Assembly: GCA_017640725.1 (NCBI GenBank)
Contig: JAEPQB010000002.1
Coordinates: 620,001 to 684,000, forward strand
Reading direction: 5' to 3'
From: Kordiimonadaceae bacterium
Lineage (GTDB): Bacteria > Pseudomonadota > Alphaproteobacteria > Sphingomonadales > Kordiimonadaceae
DNA: 64,000 bases
How positions within the stretch are numbered: position 1 is the first letter of the stretch; every line of letters starts with the position of its first letter. This document shows positions 26,808 through 35,448 of the stretch, in pieces. Both the position numbers and the translations under genes were made by a program. The notes beneath the pieces were generated by a model. It was not told the DNA's origin, made no database searches, and saw nothing but the letters and a program-made list of their open reading frames with translations.

Positions 26808-27578
26808 ATGTCTAAAGAGCAAAAGCCACTCGCACTCATCGTCGGCGGATCAAGCGGCATGGGATATGCAGTTGCAGAGCAGCTGCTGGGCCAGAATATC
26901 GACACAGTCATCGTTGGTAAAAATGCTGACAAGTTGACTACTGCCAAAGAGCAACTGACAACAGCTGGCGCCGAGGTTTCCACCTTGCAGGCGGACCTAT
27001 ACAATGACGCTGATGTGCAACGTATCATTGATTTTGTCGGCGCAAGCGAGCAGCCGATCAAATATCTGGTGAATGCCGCAGGCTATTTTAACCCAACACC
27101 GTTCCTGAAGCACACCGACAATGACTATGACATCTATCACGACCTGAACCGGGCCACTTTTTTCATTTCGCAGGCCGTGGCAGAGCGGATGGCAAAATCC
27201 GGCGGTGGCTCAATCGTTCACATTGGTTCCATGTGGGCCAAGCAGGCGATCAAGGCAACACCATCGTCAGCTTACTCGATGGCAAAAGCAGGCCTGCATG
27301 CCCTGACCCAGCATATGGCCATGGAACTGGCGGACTATAATATCCGCGTCAATGCGGTCTCTCCGGCGGTGGTGAAAACACCGATCTATGAAACTTTCAT
27401 CGACCCTGCTGAAGTTGACGAAGCACTGGCTGGCCTCAACGAATTCCACCCATCAGGCCGCATCGGCACACCAGAGGATGTGGCAAACACTGTTACGTTC
27501 CTTCTTGGTGACAAAGCCAGCTGGGTCACCGGCGCGGTGTGGGACGTGGACGGCGGCGTTATGGCCGGTCGCAACTAA
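26808..27578 (+). CDS. SDR family oxidoreductase
   Basis: 256 aa. Cofactor motif [11 protein letters not shown] (12-22), NAAG at ~89-92, catalytic S141-Y156-x3-K160 (HIGSM, then [10 protein letters not shown]), and a C-terminal [15 protein letters not shown] that closes the classical SDR fold. NAD(P)-dependent dehydrogenase or reductase; substrate unknown. GAAAGGAAGG lies upstream of ATG 26808. It heads a probable two-gene operon with the cupin protein, divergent from the HxlR regulator. Confidence 0.92.
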   Translation: MSKEQKPLALIVGGSSGMGYAVAEQLLGQNIDTVIVGKNADKLTTAKEQLTTAGAEVSTLQADLYNDADVQRIIDFVGASEQPIKYLVNAAGYFNPTPFLKHTDNDYDIYHDLNRATFFISQAVAERMAKSGGGSIVHIGSMWAKQAIKATPSSAYSMAKAGLHALTQHMAMELADYNIRVNAVSPAVVKTPIYETFIDPAEVDEALAGLNEFHPSGRIGTPEDVANTVTFLLGDKASWVTGAVWDVDGGVMAGRN

Positions 27579-27601
27579 CGTCTTGAAAGACAAATTTACA
27601 C

Positions 27602-27630
27602 CACCTGAGAGCTGTATCGGCTCTCAGGTG
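27602..27630 (+). terminator. Intercistronic hairpin after SDR gene
   Basis: CACCTGAGAGC / GCTCTCAGGTG, an 11-bp perfect stem with a 7-nt loop, starts 23 nt after the SDR stop. No T-run follows, so it may stabilise or partially attenuate rather than terminate before the cupin gene. Confidence 0.5.
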
Positions 27631-27656
27631 CCTCCCTAGTAAAAAGGCAATAACCG

Positions 27657-28313
27657 ATGTTGATGAATAATGACGTTACCAAGCGTGTAGTCATTCGCCC
27701 TGAAGACTATCGCTGGACCACCACTGAAGCTGAAAGCACACAGCATACGCTGCTCGACCAAAGCGGCATAGACGGTGAACGTGCAACAATGATTGTGCGC
27801 TATCCCGCCGACGCTGTCCTGGTGCAACCTTCCCCTGCGGGCGGTGAGGAATTCCTGGTGCTTGAGGGTGCCCTCTCAGATGAGTGGGGTGCCTACCCGG
27901 TGGGCACCTATGTTCGAAGTCCTGCGGGGCGGTCCCGTCGCCGCCAGGTTGGTGAAAACGGCGCAACCGTGTTCATCAAGCGAGGTCAGTTGGCCGAACA
28001 CGATAGTGCCGGCATCCATATTGATACCTCGAAAACGCCCTGGCATTTGGGCCAGGTGCCCGGACTTTCCGTCATGCCGCTGCACAGTTTTGAAGGCGAG
28101 CATGCGGCCCTTGTAAAATGGGCACCCTACACCGAATTTGTGCCACACCGGCACTTTGGCGGTGAGGAAATATATGTGCTTCAGGGCACCTTTCATGACG
28201 AGCATGGGGTTTATCCCGCAGGCAGCTGGCTGAGAAGCCCGCACCTGAGCGCCCATCACCCGTTCACAAAAGAGGACGGCGCCCTGATTTATGTGAAAAC
28301 CGGGCACCTGTAG
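27657..28313 (+). CDS. Tandem ChrR-type cupin protein
   Basis: 218 aa with two cupin repeats. The second (residues ~125-215) is a textbook ChrR-like cupin: PHRHFGGEEIYVLQGTFHDE, HGVYPAGSWLRSPH, with His/Glu ligands for a metal. The first (~40-110) keeps the frame (GGEEFLVLEGALSDE, YPVGTYVRSP) but lacks the H-x-H pair. In ChrR this fold senses singlet oxygen or organic peroxides as an anti-sigma factor, but no zinc anti-sigma domain or ECF gene is adjacent here, so an enzymatic or sensing role beside the SDR is more likely. Confidence 0.85.
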   Translation: MLMNNDVTKRVVIRPEDYRWTTTEAESTQHTLLDQSGIDGERATMIVRYPADAVLVQPSPAGGEEFLVLEGALSDEWGAYPVGTYVRSPAGRSRRRQVGENGATVFIKRGQLAEHDSAGIHIDTSKTPWHLGQVPGLSVMPLHSFEGEHAALVKWAPYTEFVPHRHFGGEEIYVLQGTFHDEHGVYPAGSWLRSPHLSAHHPFTKEDGALIYVKTGHL

Positions 28314-28333
28314 GTGTTCGGTATCAACTCAGG

Positions 28334-29500
28334 TCAGTCGGGTGTTTGCTGGCACAGCCACTCGATCTGGCGAATACCCGCAAGGCGGGCAAAGCGGGTT
28401 AATTCGGCGTCGAACTTGCCCGCGCGAGCCCTGGTCCATTTCACACCGGGTTCGCGCCACAGCTTGTGCACGCTCAGGATGCCCTTGGCTCTGTCTGCCT
28501 TAATTTCCGTTCTGCCAACGAAACGATCCCCCTCAAGCAAGGGATAGACATAATATCCCCACTGCCGGTCCTTGGCGGGTACAAACATCTCGTTCACATA
28601 TTCGAACCCGAACAAACGCTTCAGGCGCGGGCGCTCCCGGATGGCCGGATCGAATGGATTGATGATGCGAAGGCGGCTGGTGGCCTTGGGCGCCGCGTCA
28701 AGCCGCGCTTCGATGTCGGTATGGGCGAAGGCCGTTGCCCAGCTGCCGTCCGCGGCCTGCAGTTCAACGGGCACAAGGTCTGCGGAGTTGGCAGCAATCC
28801 AGTCTTTGGCTTCCTTTGCGCTCACCGCATCCCAAAAGCGCTGGATTTCGCCTTGGGTCGCAAACGTAAGGCGGTCGAGTGCCGCGCGGCACAGCCAGTC
28901 AATTTGCGCATCGTCATGCACCTCATGCTCATAATGGTGGGCGGGCACCACGCGCTCAGAGAGGTCATAATATTTGATGAAGTTTTCCCGGTGGCAGGTC
29001 GTGAGCTCACCCGCATACCAAAGCATATCAAGCGCGCGCTTGTGCGGTGGGCGCGCCCACATTTCCTTTTCGCCTTCGACTTTGCTGTCGAAGTCTTTGG
29101 TCGAGAGCGCGCCGTCCGCCCGGATGCGCTGGCGCACCTCCTCCACGTCTTCGTCAGAGACACCTTTGGCGAACCATTTGGCGGTGGCGTGTTCCATGCG
29201 GCCAAACTGGCGCCGCCAATAGGGGTAAAACTCCATGGGCAGCACACTGGCGTCATGGGTGAAATGCTCAAAGATCGCGCGCTCCTTTTTTAGGAGCTTG
29301 CCGAGCATCGGTTCGCGGTAATTCTGGTTCCTGGACCATAAAATATGATGGTGCGCGCGCGTCACATTGCGGATGGTATCGAGCTGCACAAACCCGAGCG
29401 ACCGGATGATACCCATCACATCAAGCGCACCCGTTGGGTTCTGCGCGAGTCCCTGCCCCGCGAGCCACAAGCGCCGCGCGTCTTTGTTGGCTATCTTCAC
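28334..29500 (-). CDS. ycaQ: YcaQ-family winged-helix DNA glycosylase (crosslink repair)
   Basis: 388 aa, the family's normal length. The N-terminus carries the catalytic QxD motif within GFVQLDTIRNVTRAHHHILW, followed by three winged-helix-like repeats. The C-terminal half has RIINPFDPAIRERPRLKRLF and the family segment WGYYVYPLLEGDRFVGRTEI. YcaQ/AlkX-type enzymes unhook interstrand crosslinks and excise bulky N7-alkylguanine. Its start overlaps the stop of the upstream membrane gene by 4 nt, so the two are translated in tandem. Confidence 0.9.
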   Translation of the reverse strand: MKIANKDARRLWLAGQGLAQNPTGALDVMGIIRSLGFVQLDTIRNVTRAHHHILWSRNQNYREPMLGKLLKKERAIFEHFTHDASVLPMEFYPYWRRQFGRMEHATAKWFAKGVSDEDVEEVRQRIRADGALSTKDFDSKVEGEKEMWARPPHKRALDMLWYAGELTTCHRENFIKYYDLSERVVPAHHYEHEVHDDAQIDWLCRAALDRLTFATQGEIQRFWDAVSAKEAKDWIAANSADLVPVELQAADGSWATAFAHTDIEARLDAAPKATSRLRIINPFDPAIRERPRLKRLFGFEYVNEMFVPAKDRQWGYYVYPLLEGDRFVGRTEIKADRAKGILSVHKLWREPGVKWTRARAGKFDAELTRFARLAGIRQIEWLCQQTPD

Positions 29501-29994
29501 GCCTTGCTGCGCCTTTCCTTGAAGGCAATGCCCGCACCAACCAGCGCGATGATGAGGCCCGGAATGAACAAAGCGAGCTTCAGGGGTGTCAGGATGCTTT
29601 TAAGGTGCAACAGGCTGTCGTCCCCCATCAAGAAAGTGACCTGCACATAGCCTTCCGCCAGATCAACGGGGATCACCAGCAAGCTTGGTAGCGCGAGCCA
29701 AAACCCGATGCGGCCAAAAAACCGAAGCGCCATGCCTATGAACAAGCTGCCATAGGCCAGCGGATACGCGACATCCAGCGTTGCCGTCATCCAGGCATGC
29801 ACGGTTTTCTGGGTTTCACTAAACGCCGCCACATGCGCGCGGATCTGCTCCGGGTCAGACATTTCGTCAATGATTTCGAATTGCCACACCTGCATGATCA
29901 CGCCGAAAGTGATGGTCATGGTGAGCGTCGCCCAAAACATGGACAACAGTGTTTTGGTTTTGGTGAACCAACCCTGCATTGGAAATGCTGGCAT
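29497..29994 (-). CDS. Small integral membrane protein
   Basis: 165 aa. GAGGGAAC precedes ATG 29994. Four hydrophobic segments: TLLSMFWATLTMTITFGVIM, YPLAYGSLFIGMAL, GFWLALPSLLVIPVDLAEGY and LFIPGLIIALVGAGIAF. The length and four-helix plan resemble small uncharacterised inner-membrane proteins. Co-transcribed with ycaQ (4-nt overlap), but no functional link is evident. Confidence 0.75.
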   Translation of the reverse strand: MPAFPMQGWFTKTKTLLSMFWATLTMTITFGVIMQVWQFEIIDEMSDPEQIRAHVAAFSETQKTVHAWMTATLDVAYPLAYGSLFIGMALRFFGRIGFWLALPSLLVIPVDLAEGYVQVTFLMGDDSLLHLKSILTPLKLALFIPGLIIALVGAGIAFKERRSKA

Positions 29995-30094
29995 ATTTTG
30001 TTCCCTCGCTTGCCCCGAAAAAAGACAGTAGCAAAAGCGAAGGCACGCTCAAATCAAATCGATGAACAGAGTCCGATTGTGGGATCAAACGGCC

Positions 30095-31180
30095 CTACAA
30101 GTCCTCGAGCGGCACATAGGGAATGTCAAACCCGAACGCAGCGGGCGCGACGGCTTTGAGCGCGCGCTCGGTGCGGAAGAATGTGGGGCAGCCAACGGCA
30201 AACACAGCGACCCGTTGGCCGTAGCGCAGGCGCTCAGCGTTAATCGGCGTGCCAGTTTCATAATCCACAATCACAATCAGGTCGGGCACGGTGGCAACTA
30301 CCCGGTCTGCGAGCTTCGCGACCAGATACTCGTTTTTGATGTTGATCGTCAGCGCGTCGCCTTCGTCTGAAAACGGCGTCAGCGTCGCTTCACCAATGTC
30401 ATAACCGCCGATGATACGGGTCGCTTTATCAGAAACCTTGCCGCAATAGAGAAGCCGGCATTCGCCGTACACTGAGTCCGCAAACACGTTTTGCAACGCA
30501 GGCAGCATCTGGTCTGCCCTGCCCCGGTTTTCGCGCAAAGCCCGACCGAGCTTAATCGAAAATCCGACCGTGCCCGGAATGATCGCGGGCTTCAGCTCCG
30601 CCCCCGTCATCGGATGCTCGGCTGTGGTGATCATGCCACCAGAGGCCATCGCGGCCGCGCGGATGTGCCGCTCGTAAGTTGGCGTATCTGGCGTTGTGAA
30701 GGTGGTCACGTTGCCAGCATAGTCATAGGCCACCGCAGGCGACGGGCACACACCCGCAATCGCATAAGTCATCATCTGCGCTTCGGGTAGTGCGCGGCCC
30801 ATGCCGTCCCCGTCCACCACCGGCAGGCCGCGGCCAGCCGCAGCCGTTATCGGGATCAGCGAATTTGCGCCGCCAATCTCGAACGACACAATCGCGTCCA
30901 CTTTGCGGCCCACATGATCCTCATAGGCCTTCAATGTATTGGCGGCATCGTCGACCGACGGCAGCATCTCCAGGCTGACGGTGGGCGCGCCCACCCCGCC
31001 GATGGAGACCACATGCGCATCGTCCCGCAGGTCTTCGACCGCCAACAGGTCAACCGGCCCATAGGTTTTGAGCGCTTCACTGCAAATCAGTTCAGGCACG
31101 TGCGGGTCCCCGCCGCCGCCGGTTGCGAGGAACACGGCACCCAAAGAAAGGTCAGCCAGATCTTCTGCTTTTACCTGCAT
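30095..31180 (-). CDS. DUF917 / S-methyl-thiohydantoin desulfurase-type protein
   Basis: 361 aa, complete. The N-terminal signature GAVFLATGGGGDP is followed by VSIGGVGAPTVSLEMLPS and a long alpha/beta body typical of the DUF917 family, whose characterised members act on S-methyl thiohydantoins and related cyclic amides. Its ATG shares one base with the TGA of the HyuA-like gene (TGATG), giving tight coupling. With HyuA and the NCS1 permease it forms a hydantoin-type or purine/pyrimidine-derivative utilisation operon; the exact substrate is inferred only to class level. Confidence 0.87.
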   Translation of the reverse strand: MQVKAEDLADLSLGAVFLATGGGGDPHVPELICSEALKTYGPVDLLAVEDLRDDAHVVSIGGVGAPTVSLEMLPSVDDAANTLKAYEDHVGRKVDAIVSFEIGGANSLIPITAAAGRGLPVVDGDGMGRALPEAQMMTYAIAGVCPSPAVAYDYAGNVTTFTTPDTPTYERHIRAAAMASGGMITTAEHPMTGAELKPAIIPGTVGFSIKLGRALRENRGRADQMLPALQNVFADSVYGECRLLYCGKVSDKATRIIGGYDIGEATLTPFSDEGDALTINIKNEYLVAKLADRVVATVPDLIVIVDYETGTPINAERLRYGQRVAVFAVGCPTFFRTERALKAVAPAAFGFDIPYVPLEDL

Positions 31181-32739
31181 CAGTTGCCCTCCTTTTTTGC
31201 GAGCGCCGCAATGTCGCCGATCACTTTCACCCGCACACGGGTATTGCCTTCATCCATATAAGGGATGGCGGTTTCTTCAATGTCTGCCACGCGGATGGTG
31301 CCTGCGTCTGCGCCCGCCTGCACGGCGCGCTCGATCGCCTCGTTGGTCACTTTCTGGATCGCTGCCTCTCGCGGCAACTGGGAGTAGGATAAAAGCCGCT
31401 CGGCCTCCCCGCCGATTTGCGCAATGGCGGCCCCGATGGCGTTCGCCACACCCGCATTCATTGGCCGGAGCAAGGTGCTTGCGGCCTTCAGGTTGCCGGA
31501 AACGAGCACAGCACCACCGCCCACCAGAATAACCGGCACCGGGTCCGCGTTTGGTTTCATCATCTCAATTGCGCCGTCCAGCATGCGGTGGATGGTCTGG
31601 TTACCTGCCGCAACCACAGTGGGATCAAGTCCCGCCACACGACTTTTGTCACCAATGTCCGCATGCCCAGCAGCAACAATAAGGTCAGTACTGGTGAGCG
31701 TATCACCACCAAACACCATGCCTTCGGTTACCAGCCGATGCCCGACAGAGCGCGGCCCGATGCTCTCCCCGTCTGGGGCCACAATACTGCCACCGCCGAG
31801 GCCCACGGCCATGATGTCCGGCATGCGGAAGTTGGTGCGCACGCCGCCCACCTCAATCACCACATTGCTTTCGCGCGGGAAGCCGTCTTCGAGGACACCA
31901 ATGTCAGACGTGGTGCCGCCAATATCCACCACAATGGCGTCATTCAGGCCCGTCAACTTGCAGGCACCGCGCAGGCTGTTGGTTGGCCCGCTGGAGAAGG
32001 TGAGGGCCGGAAACTCGCGCACAAAATCCACGTTCATCAAGGTGCCGTCGTTTTGGCTTACATACATGGGGCAGGTGAAACCGCGCGCCCGGATCGCCTC
32101 CAGAAAGGCGTCCACCACCCGGTCCGCAAACGCGAGCAAGGAAGCGTTCAGAAGCGCTGCATTCTCCCGTTCCATAATGCCGAGCCGCCCCATGGTGTGG
32201 GAGCAGGTAATGCGCGCCCCTGGGATCGCAGCCCGTACCTTTTCCGCCACCATGCGCTCTGGCGCGGCGTTCATCGGCGAAAACACCGCAGAGATCGCGA
32301 CATTTTCGATGCCCTTGGCAGCAATGTCCGCAATCGCGGTATCAATCTGGTCTTCGTCGAGCTCCGCGAGCGGCCAGCCATCATACAGGGAGCCGCCGTT
32401 TACCATATAACTGGTGCGACCGAGCGCATCCGCGATATCGTCCGGCCAATCCACCATCGGCGGCAGGCCCCGGCCTGATGGCAGGCCGACCCGAATGGCA
32501 GCCACCTTTGATAACTCGCGCCGCTCCACCACCGCGTTGGTGAACTGGGTGGTGCCGATCATCACGGCTTCCACTTGGCCTTGCGGAATGCCCGCATCCG
32601 CCATCACGGTATCGAGTGCGTTGGTGATGCCAGTGAGCACGTCCGCGGACGTGAGGGCCTTGGTGGAGGCGACAATCTCGCTACCATCTAGCAAAACTGC
32701 ATCCGTGTGGGTTCCGCCAACGTCTATGCCGATGCGCAT
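31180..32739 (-). CDS. Hydantoinase/oxoprolinase (HyuA-type) subunit
   Basis: 519 aa. The ASKHA-type ATPase motifs are intact: GIDVGGTHTDAVLLDG at the N-terminus, DIGGTTSDIGVLEDGFP mid-protein and VGLGGGSIVAPDG. Members cleave cyclic amides (hydantoins, 5-oxoproline) with ATP. This is a short form, about the length of a single N-methylhydantoinase A unit, and no HyuB follows; DUF917 occupies that place instead. It lies 3 nt after the permease gene and overlaps DUF917 by one base. Confidence 0.9.
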   Translation of the reverse strand: MRIGIDVGGTHTDAVLLDGSEIVASTKALTSADVLTGITNALDTVMADAGIPQGQVEAVMIGTTQFTNAVVERRELSKVAAIRVGLPSGRGLPPMVDWPDDIADALGRTSYMVNGGSLYDGWPLAELDEDQIDTAIADIAAKGIENVAISAVFSPMNAAPERMVAEKVRAAIPGARITCSHTMGRLGIMERENAALLNASLLAFADRVVDAFLEAIRARGFTCPMYVSQNDGTLMNVDFVREFPALTFSSGPTNSLRGACKLTGLNDAIVVDIGGTTSDIGVLEDGFPRESNVVIEVGGVRTNFRMPDIMAVGLGGGSIVAPDGESIGPRSVGHRLVTEGMVFGGDTLTSTDLIVAAGHADIGDKSRVAGLDPTVVAAGNQTIHRMLDGAIEMMKPNADPVPVILVGGGAVLVSGNLKAASTLLRPMNAGVANAIGAAIAQIGGEAERLLSYSQLPREAAIQKVTNEAIERAVQAGADAGTIRVADIEETAIPYMDEGNTRVRVKVIGDIAALAKKEGN

Positions 32740-32742
32740 GGC

Positions 32743-34008
32743 TTATGCCTCCCGCTTGAAATACGTGAGCGCGCCATACAGCAGCGCCGAAATAATCACA
32801 CTATCAAGCACACCCACACCCAAAACGGACGGCATCCAACCGTAGCTGACGGCAGCGGCAACCACGGCACCCGCTGCCCAGCTTGCAAACGCCGGGAGCG
32901 ACAGGTGTGCGTTGGCACTCAGTGTTTCAGCCGCATAAATCTCGCGGCGCACAAACAGATAGTCCGTGATGATCACGCCCGCGACGGGAACAAAAATGAC
33001 CGCAAGGAACCCGAGGAATGTGAGGAAGCTATCAAGGATATTCATGAAGGCAGCAAGCACCCCCAGCCCGCCAAGGATAGCTGTTACCAGCGTACCTTGC
33101 AGCTTCGGGAAGGTAGCTTCCACGCTCAAGACCGTGCTGTAGAGGTTGAGGGAATTGAGGACCCAGCTGCCGGCAATCACAATGATGAAGGCACCGATGC
33201 CCAGCCCAAAGTGCAAGAGAACATCAAGGATTTCGGTTTTGCCGGACACCGCGCCCGCAATGCCCGCAACGCCGAATACCACCAGTTCCACCACCATATA
33301 GGCCCAGAAGGCAACCTGAATGGCGCCAGTCCAGTGGCGCACAAAACGGGTGATGTCAGGCAGGATAATCGCGCCAATTATAATGCCGCCCACCACCGCA
33401 GAAACCCCGTCACTGACGGTAAGCGTAGCGGTTTTTTCAATGGCCATAAATTCACCAAGGCTGATCGCCTCAAACGAACCCAGAAGCAGCATCGCTGTCA
33501 CAACCGCCAGCACGGGCGACAGGATGGTCGCGAGAATATTGATGGCGCGAAAGCCAAAAACCGTGGTCGTGGTCATCAGGACCCCGGCGGCAATTTCAAT
33601 GGGCCATGCCGCCAGCTCCATGCCCCATATGTCGGCGGCAAGCCGGGTAACTGCGCCCGAGAATAAGTCGATGTTCACGCCGAACCAGCCAATGAGGGAC
33701 ACAGCAAATGCAAGGTTTACGATCGCGGCACCCTTGTCGCCAAAAGCGATACGAACAAGTAGGTAACTTGAGAGGCGGGTGCGCGCACCGATGGACCCCA
33801 TAGTCGCGCCTATGAGTGTAAGGATCAGCGAGCCGACCACCAGAGCGACAAGGAAATCAGTGACCGTGAGGGCGTGATACATCTCAAGCCCCGCCACAAA
33901 CACCGGCAGCGCAAACGCTACCATCACCGCGATCGAAGCAACGCGGGGCCAAGCGACAAGCTGGTCGTCTGTTATGGGTGCTGCAGAAAATTCGCTGGAA
34001 TGGCTCAT
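32743..34008 (-). CDS. NCS1/CodB-type nucleobase-cation permease
   Basis: 421 aa with about 12 membrane segments. It carries the cytosine-permease pattern: GATMGSIGARTRLSSYLLVR near TM2-3, GWFGVNIDLFSGAV, ILPDITRFVRHW and ITDYLFVRREIY at the end. NCS1 proteins import cytosine, allantoin, hydantoins or similar rings with a cation. As first gene of the minus-strand operon it presumably imports the substrate used by HyuA and DUF917. Divergent from an Lrp-type regulator. Confidence 0.9.
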   Translation of the reverse strand: MSHSSEFSAAPITDDQLVAWPRVASIAVMVAFALPVFVAGLEMYHALTVTDFLVALVVGSLILTLIGATMGSIGARTRLSSYLLVRIAFGDKGAAIVNLAFAVSLIGWFGVNIDLFSGAVTRLAADIWGMELAAWPIEIAAGVLMTTTTVFGFRAINILATILSPVLAVVTAMLLLGSFEAISLGEFMAIEKTATLTVSDGVSAVVGGIIIGAIILPDITRFVRHWTGAIQVAFWAYMVVELVVFGVAGIAGAVSGKTEILDVLLHFGLGIGAFIIVIAGSWVLNSLNLYSTVLSVEATFPKLQGTLVTAILGGLGVLAAFMNILDSFLTFLGFLAVIFVPVAGVIITDYLFVRREIYAAETLSANAHLSLPAFASWAAGAVVAAAVSYGWMPSVLGVGVLDSVIISALLYGALTYFKREA

Positions 34009-34050
34009 GTGTGTCCCCTCACATCAATATCCCCACCATGCCATAGCTCA

Positions 34051-34100
34051 CACAAAATAGGCTTTTGAAGTCAAGCGACGATTCCGTAGAATATTTTGTG
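34051..34100. promoter_or_regulatory. Divergent Lrp-type operator (inverted half-sites)
   Basis: CACAAAATA (34051-34059) and TATTTTGTG (34092-34100) are perfect 9-bp inverted repeats with centres 41 bp apart, four helical turns, between the permease and Lrp genes. Multi-turn spacing suits an Lrp octamer. Confidence 0.6.
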
Positions 34101-34116
34101 AAACTGGGAGGGCCAA

Positions 34117-34623
34117 GTGAGCAGCAACAAGCCAACAATCAAGCTGGACGCCATCAACAAAAAGATTTTGGCCACCATTCACCTGCGCGCTGACCTGTCG
34201 AACCAGGAGCTTGCGGAAGAAGTGGGCCTGTCGCCGAGCGCGTGCTTTCAGCGCACTAAAGCGCTTCGCGAGGCTGGATATTTTTTCAATTTCCATACTG
34301 AAATGGACCTGGACCGCATCTGCGAGCATGTGCTGGCGTATGTGGAATTTACGCTGGAGAGCAACAGCGCAAAGCACCGCAAAGCGTTTGAAGCAGCGAT
34401 TGACGGGATCCCCGAGTTTATGGACTGCCTGCGCCTGAATGATGGCACGGACTATATTAGTTTCACTTGCGCACCCAATATTCAGGCGCTCAATGCGCTG
34501 TGTGACCAGATCAGCGGCGATGAATCGCTTGGCGTTAAATCAATCAAAGTCCGCACCATCGTTGAGCGCACGAAGTGGTACTTGGGCTACCCGCTTGAGA
34601 AGCTTAAGTGGCTGGAAGAGTAA
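34117..34623 (+). CDS. Lrp/AsnC family regulator
   Basis: 168 aa from GTG 34117 with GGGAGGG 4 nt upstream. The N-terminal HTH is typical (LDAINKKILATIHLRADLSN, QELAEEVGLSPSACFQRTKA), and the RAM-like ligand domain follows (VLAYVEFTLESNSAKHRKAF, then GTDYISFTCAP). It is divergent from the permease-HyuA-DUF917 operon, with matching inverted half-sites between. It most likely controls that operon in response to its substrate or product. Confidence 0.9.
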   Translation: MSSNKPTIKLDAINKKILATIHLRADLSNQELAEEVGLSPSACFQRTKALREAGYFFNFHTEMDLDRICEHVLAYVEFTLESNSAKHRKAFEAAIDGIPEFMDCLRLNDGTDYISFTCAPNIQALNALCDQISGDESLGVKSIKVRTIVERTKWYLGYPLEKLKWLEE

Positions 34624-34632
34624 AAAGAGCGA

Positions 34633-35397
34633 TTAGTGCGGGTTCAGGATCTGGTCAAGCGTTCCGTCCGCCGCGATTTTGTCCAGGTTTTCCTGCAGCC
34701 CGAGAATGACCGGCAACATGCCCGAAGTGCTTTTGCACATCATGCCATCTTCCAGCTCTGCAACAGTAATATGCGACTGGACAAATTTACCTTGCAGGGG
34801 ATGATCAGCAGCCAGCGACTGCACGTCCACATCATAGGCCAACACACCATGAACGCGCCCTTCGACAAGAAGGTCAAACGCTTCCACAAAGCTCGCTGTC
34901 GCTGTCATCTCGTGATTTGACCAGTGATCCTCAAAGACCGTTTTCAGATCAGCGATCGTGCCATCAGCCGCCACCAGAAAATCTTCATCGTGCCCTTCGG
35001 GCACCAATTGTCCCGGAAGCGTATAGAGGTTGATTTTGAGCCAGGCGACAGGGCCAACAAAAATATATTGATTGGCGTCCATGCCGAGCCGAGCCCAGTT
35101 GGGAGAATGCTTGAGCGCCATGGCAAAGCAATCATAGTTATCGTCCGCCATCTGGCGCATCGCGCGCGTTATCGGGAAAAACTCAATCTCAACCGGCCGA
35201 TCAAGTCCGGCACGCATCAGGTCAACAATCTGATTGTAGGGCCCAGGCTGATCGGGGTCGAAGACAAAGGGAATACGCCCACCCGATATCATCACCGGAT
35301 GGTCGTCTGCAACGACCACAGATTGAATGGAGAAGAACAACAAACAAGTTAGCAACAGACGCTTGATATGGCCCTCCCCAAAGAGACATTCCAACAT
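34633..35397 (-). CDS. Exported solute-binding protein, fifth paralogue of the 4.8-8.4 kb family
   Basis: 254 aa as drawn from ATG 35397. The signal peptide is RLLLTCLLFFSIQSVVVADD, so the true start may be slightly later: GGGGAGGG lies just before the signal-peptide codons with no ATG, GTG or TTG properly spaced. Family marks are present: IPFVFDPDQPGPYNQIVDLM, IEFFPITRAMRQM, YDCFAMALKH, GVLAYDVDVQSLAADHP and MMCKS. It is more divergent than the four tandem copies and sits next to a chemotaxis pair, which fits a ligand-presenting role, but that is only suggestive. Confidence 0.7.
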   Translation of the reverse strand: MLECLFGEGHIKRLLLTCLLFFSIQSVVVADDHPVMISGGRIPFVFDPDQPGPYNQIVDLMRAGLDRPVEIEFFPITRAMRQMADDNYDCFAMALKHSPNWARLGMDANQYIFVGPVAWLKINLYTLPGQLVPEGHDEDFLVAADGTIADLKTVFEDHWSNHEMTATASFVEAFDLLVEGRVHGVLAYDVDVQSLAADHPLQGKFVQSHITVAELEDGMMCKSTSGMLPVILGLQENLDKIAADGTLDQILNPH

Positions 35398-35448
35398 GCT
35401 TAGAAGGTATCACAGTTGTCTGACCCGTGCCAGACAACTGACAATAGT

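Noticed and set aside
27657-28313. ChrR-type cupin as anti-sigma partner of the ECF factor at 41.9 kb
   Set aside because: It lacks the zinc-binding N-terminal anti-sigma domain and is 13 kb away; the ECF gene has its own overlapping anti-sigma gene.
28466-29293. 275-codon plus-strand frame antisense to the YcaQ-type gene
   Set aside because: The opposite strand has a full-length YcaQ protein with its catalytic QxD motif; the plus frame has no domain or ribosome site.
31417-32478. Two long plus-strand frames antisense to the HyuA-like gene
   Set aside because: Shadows in a GC-rich gene; the HyuA ATPase motifs are on the minus strand in a coupled operon.
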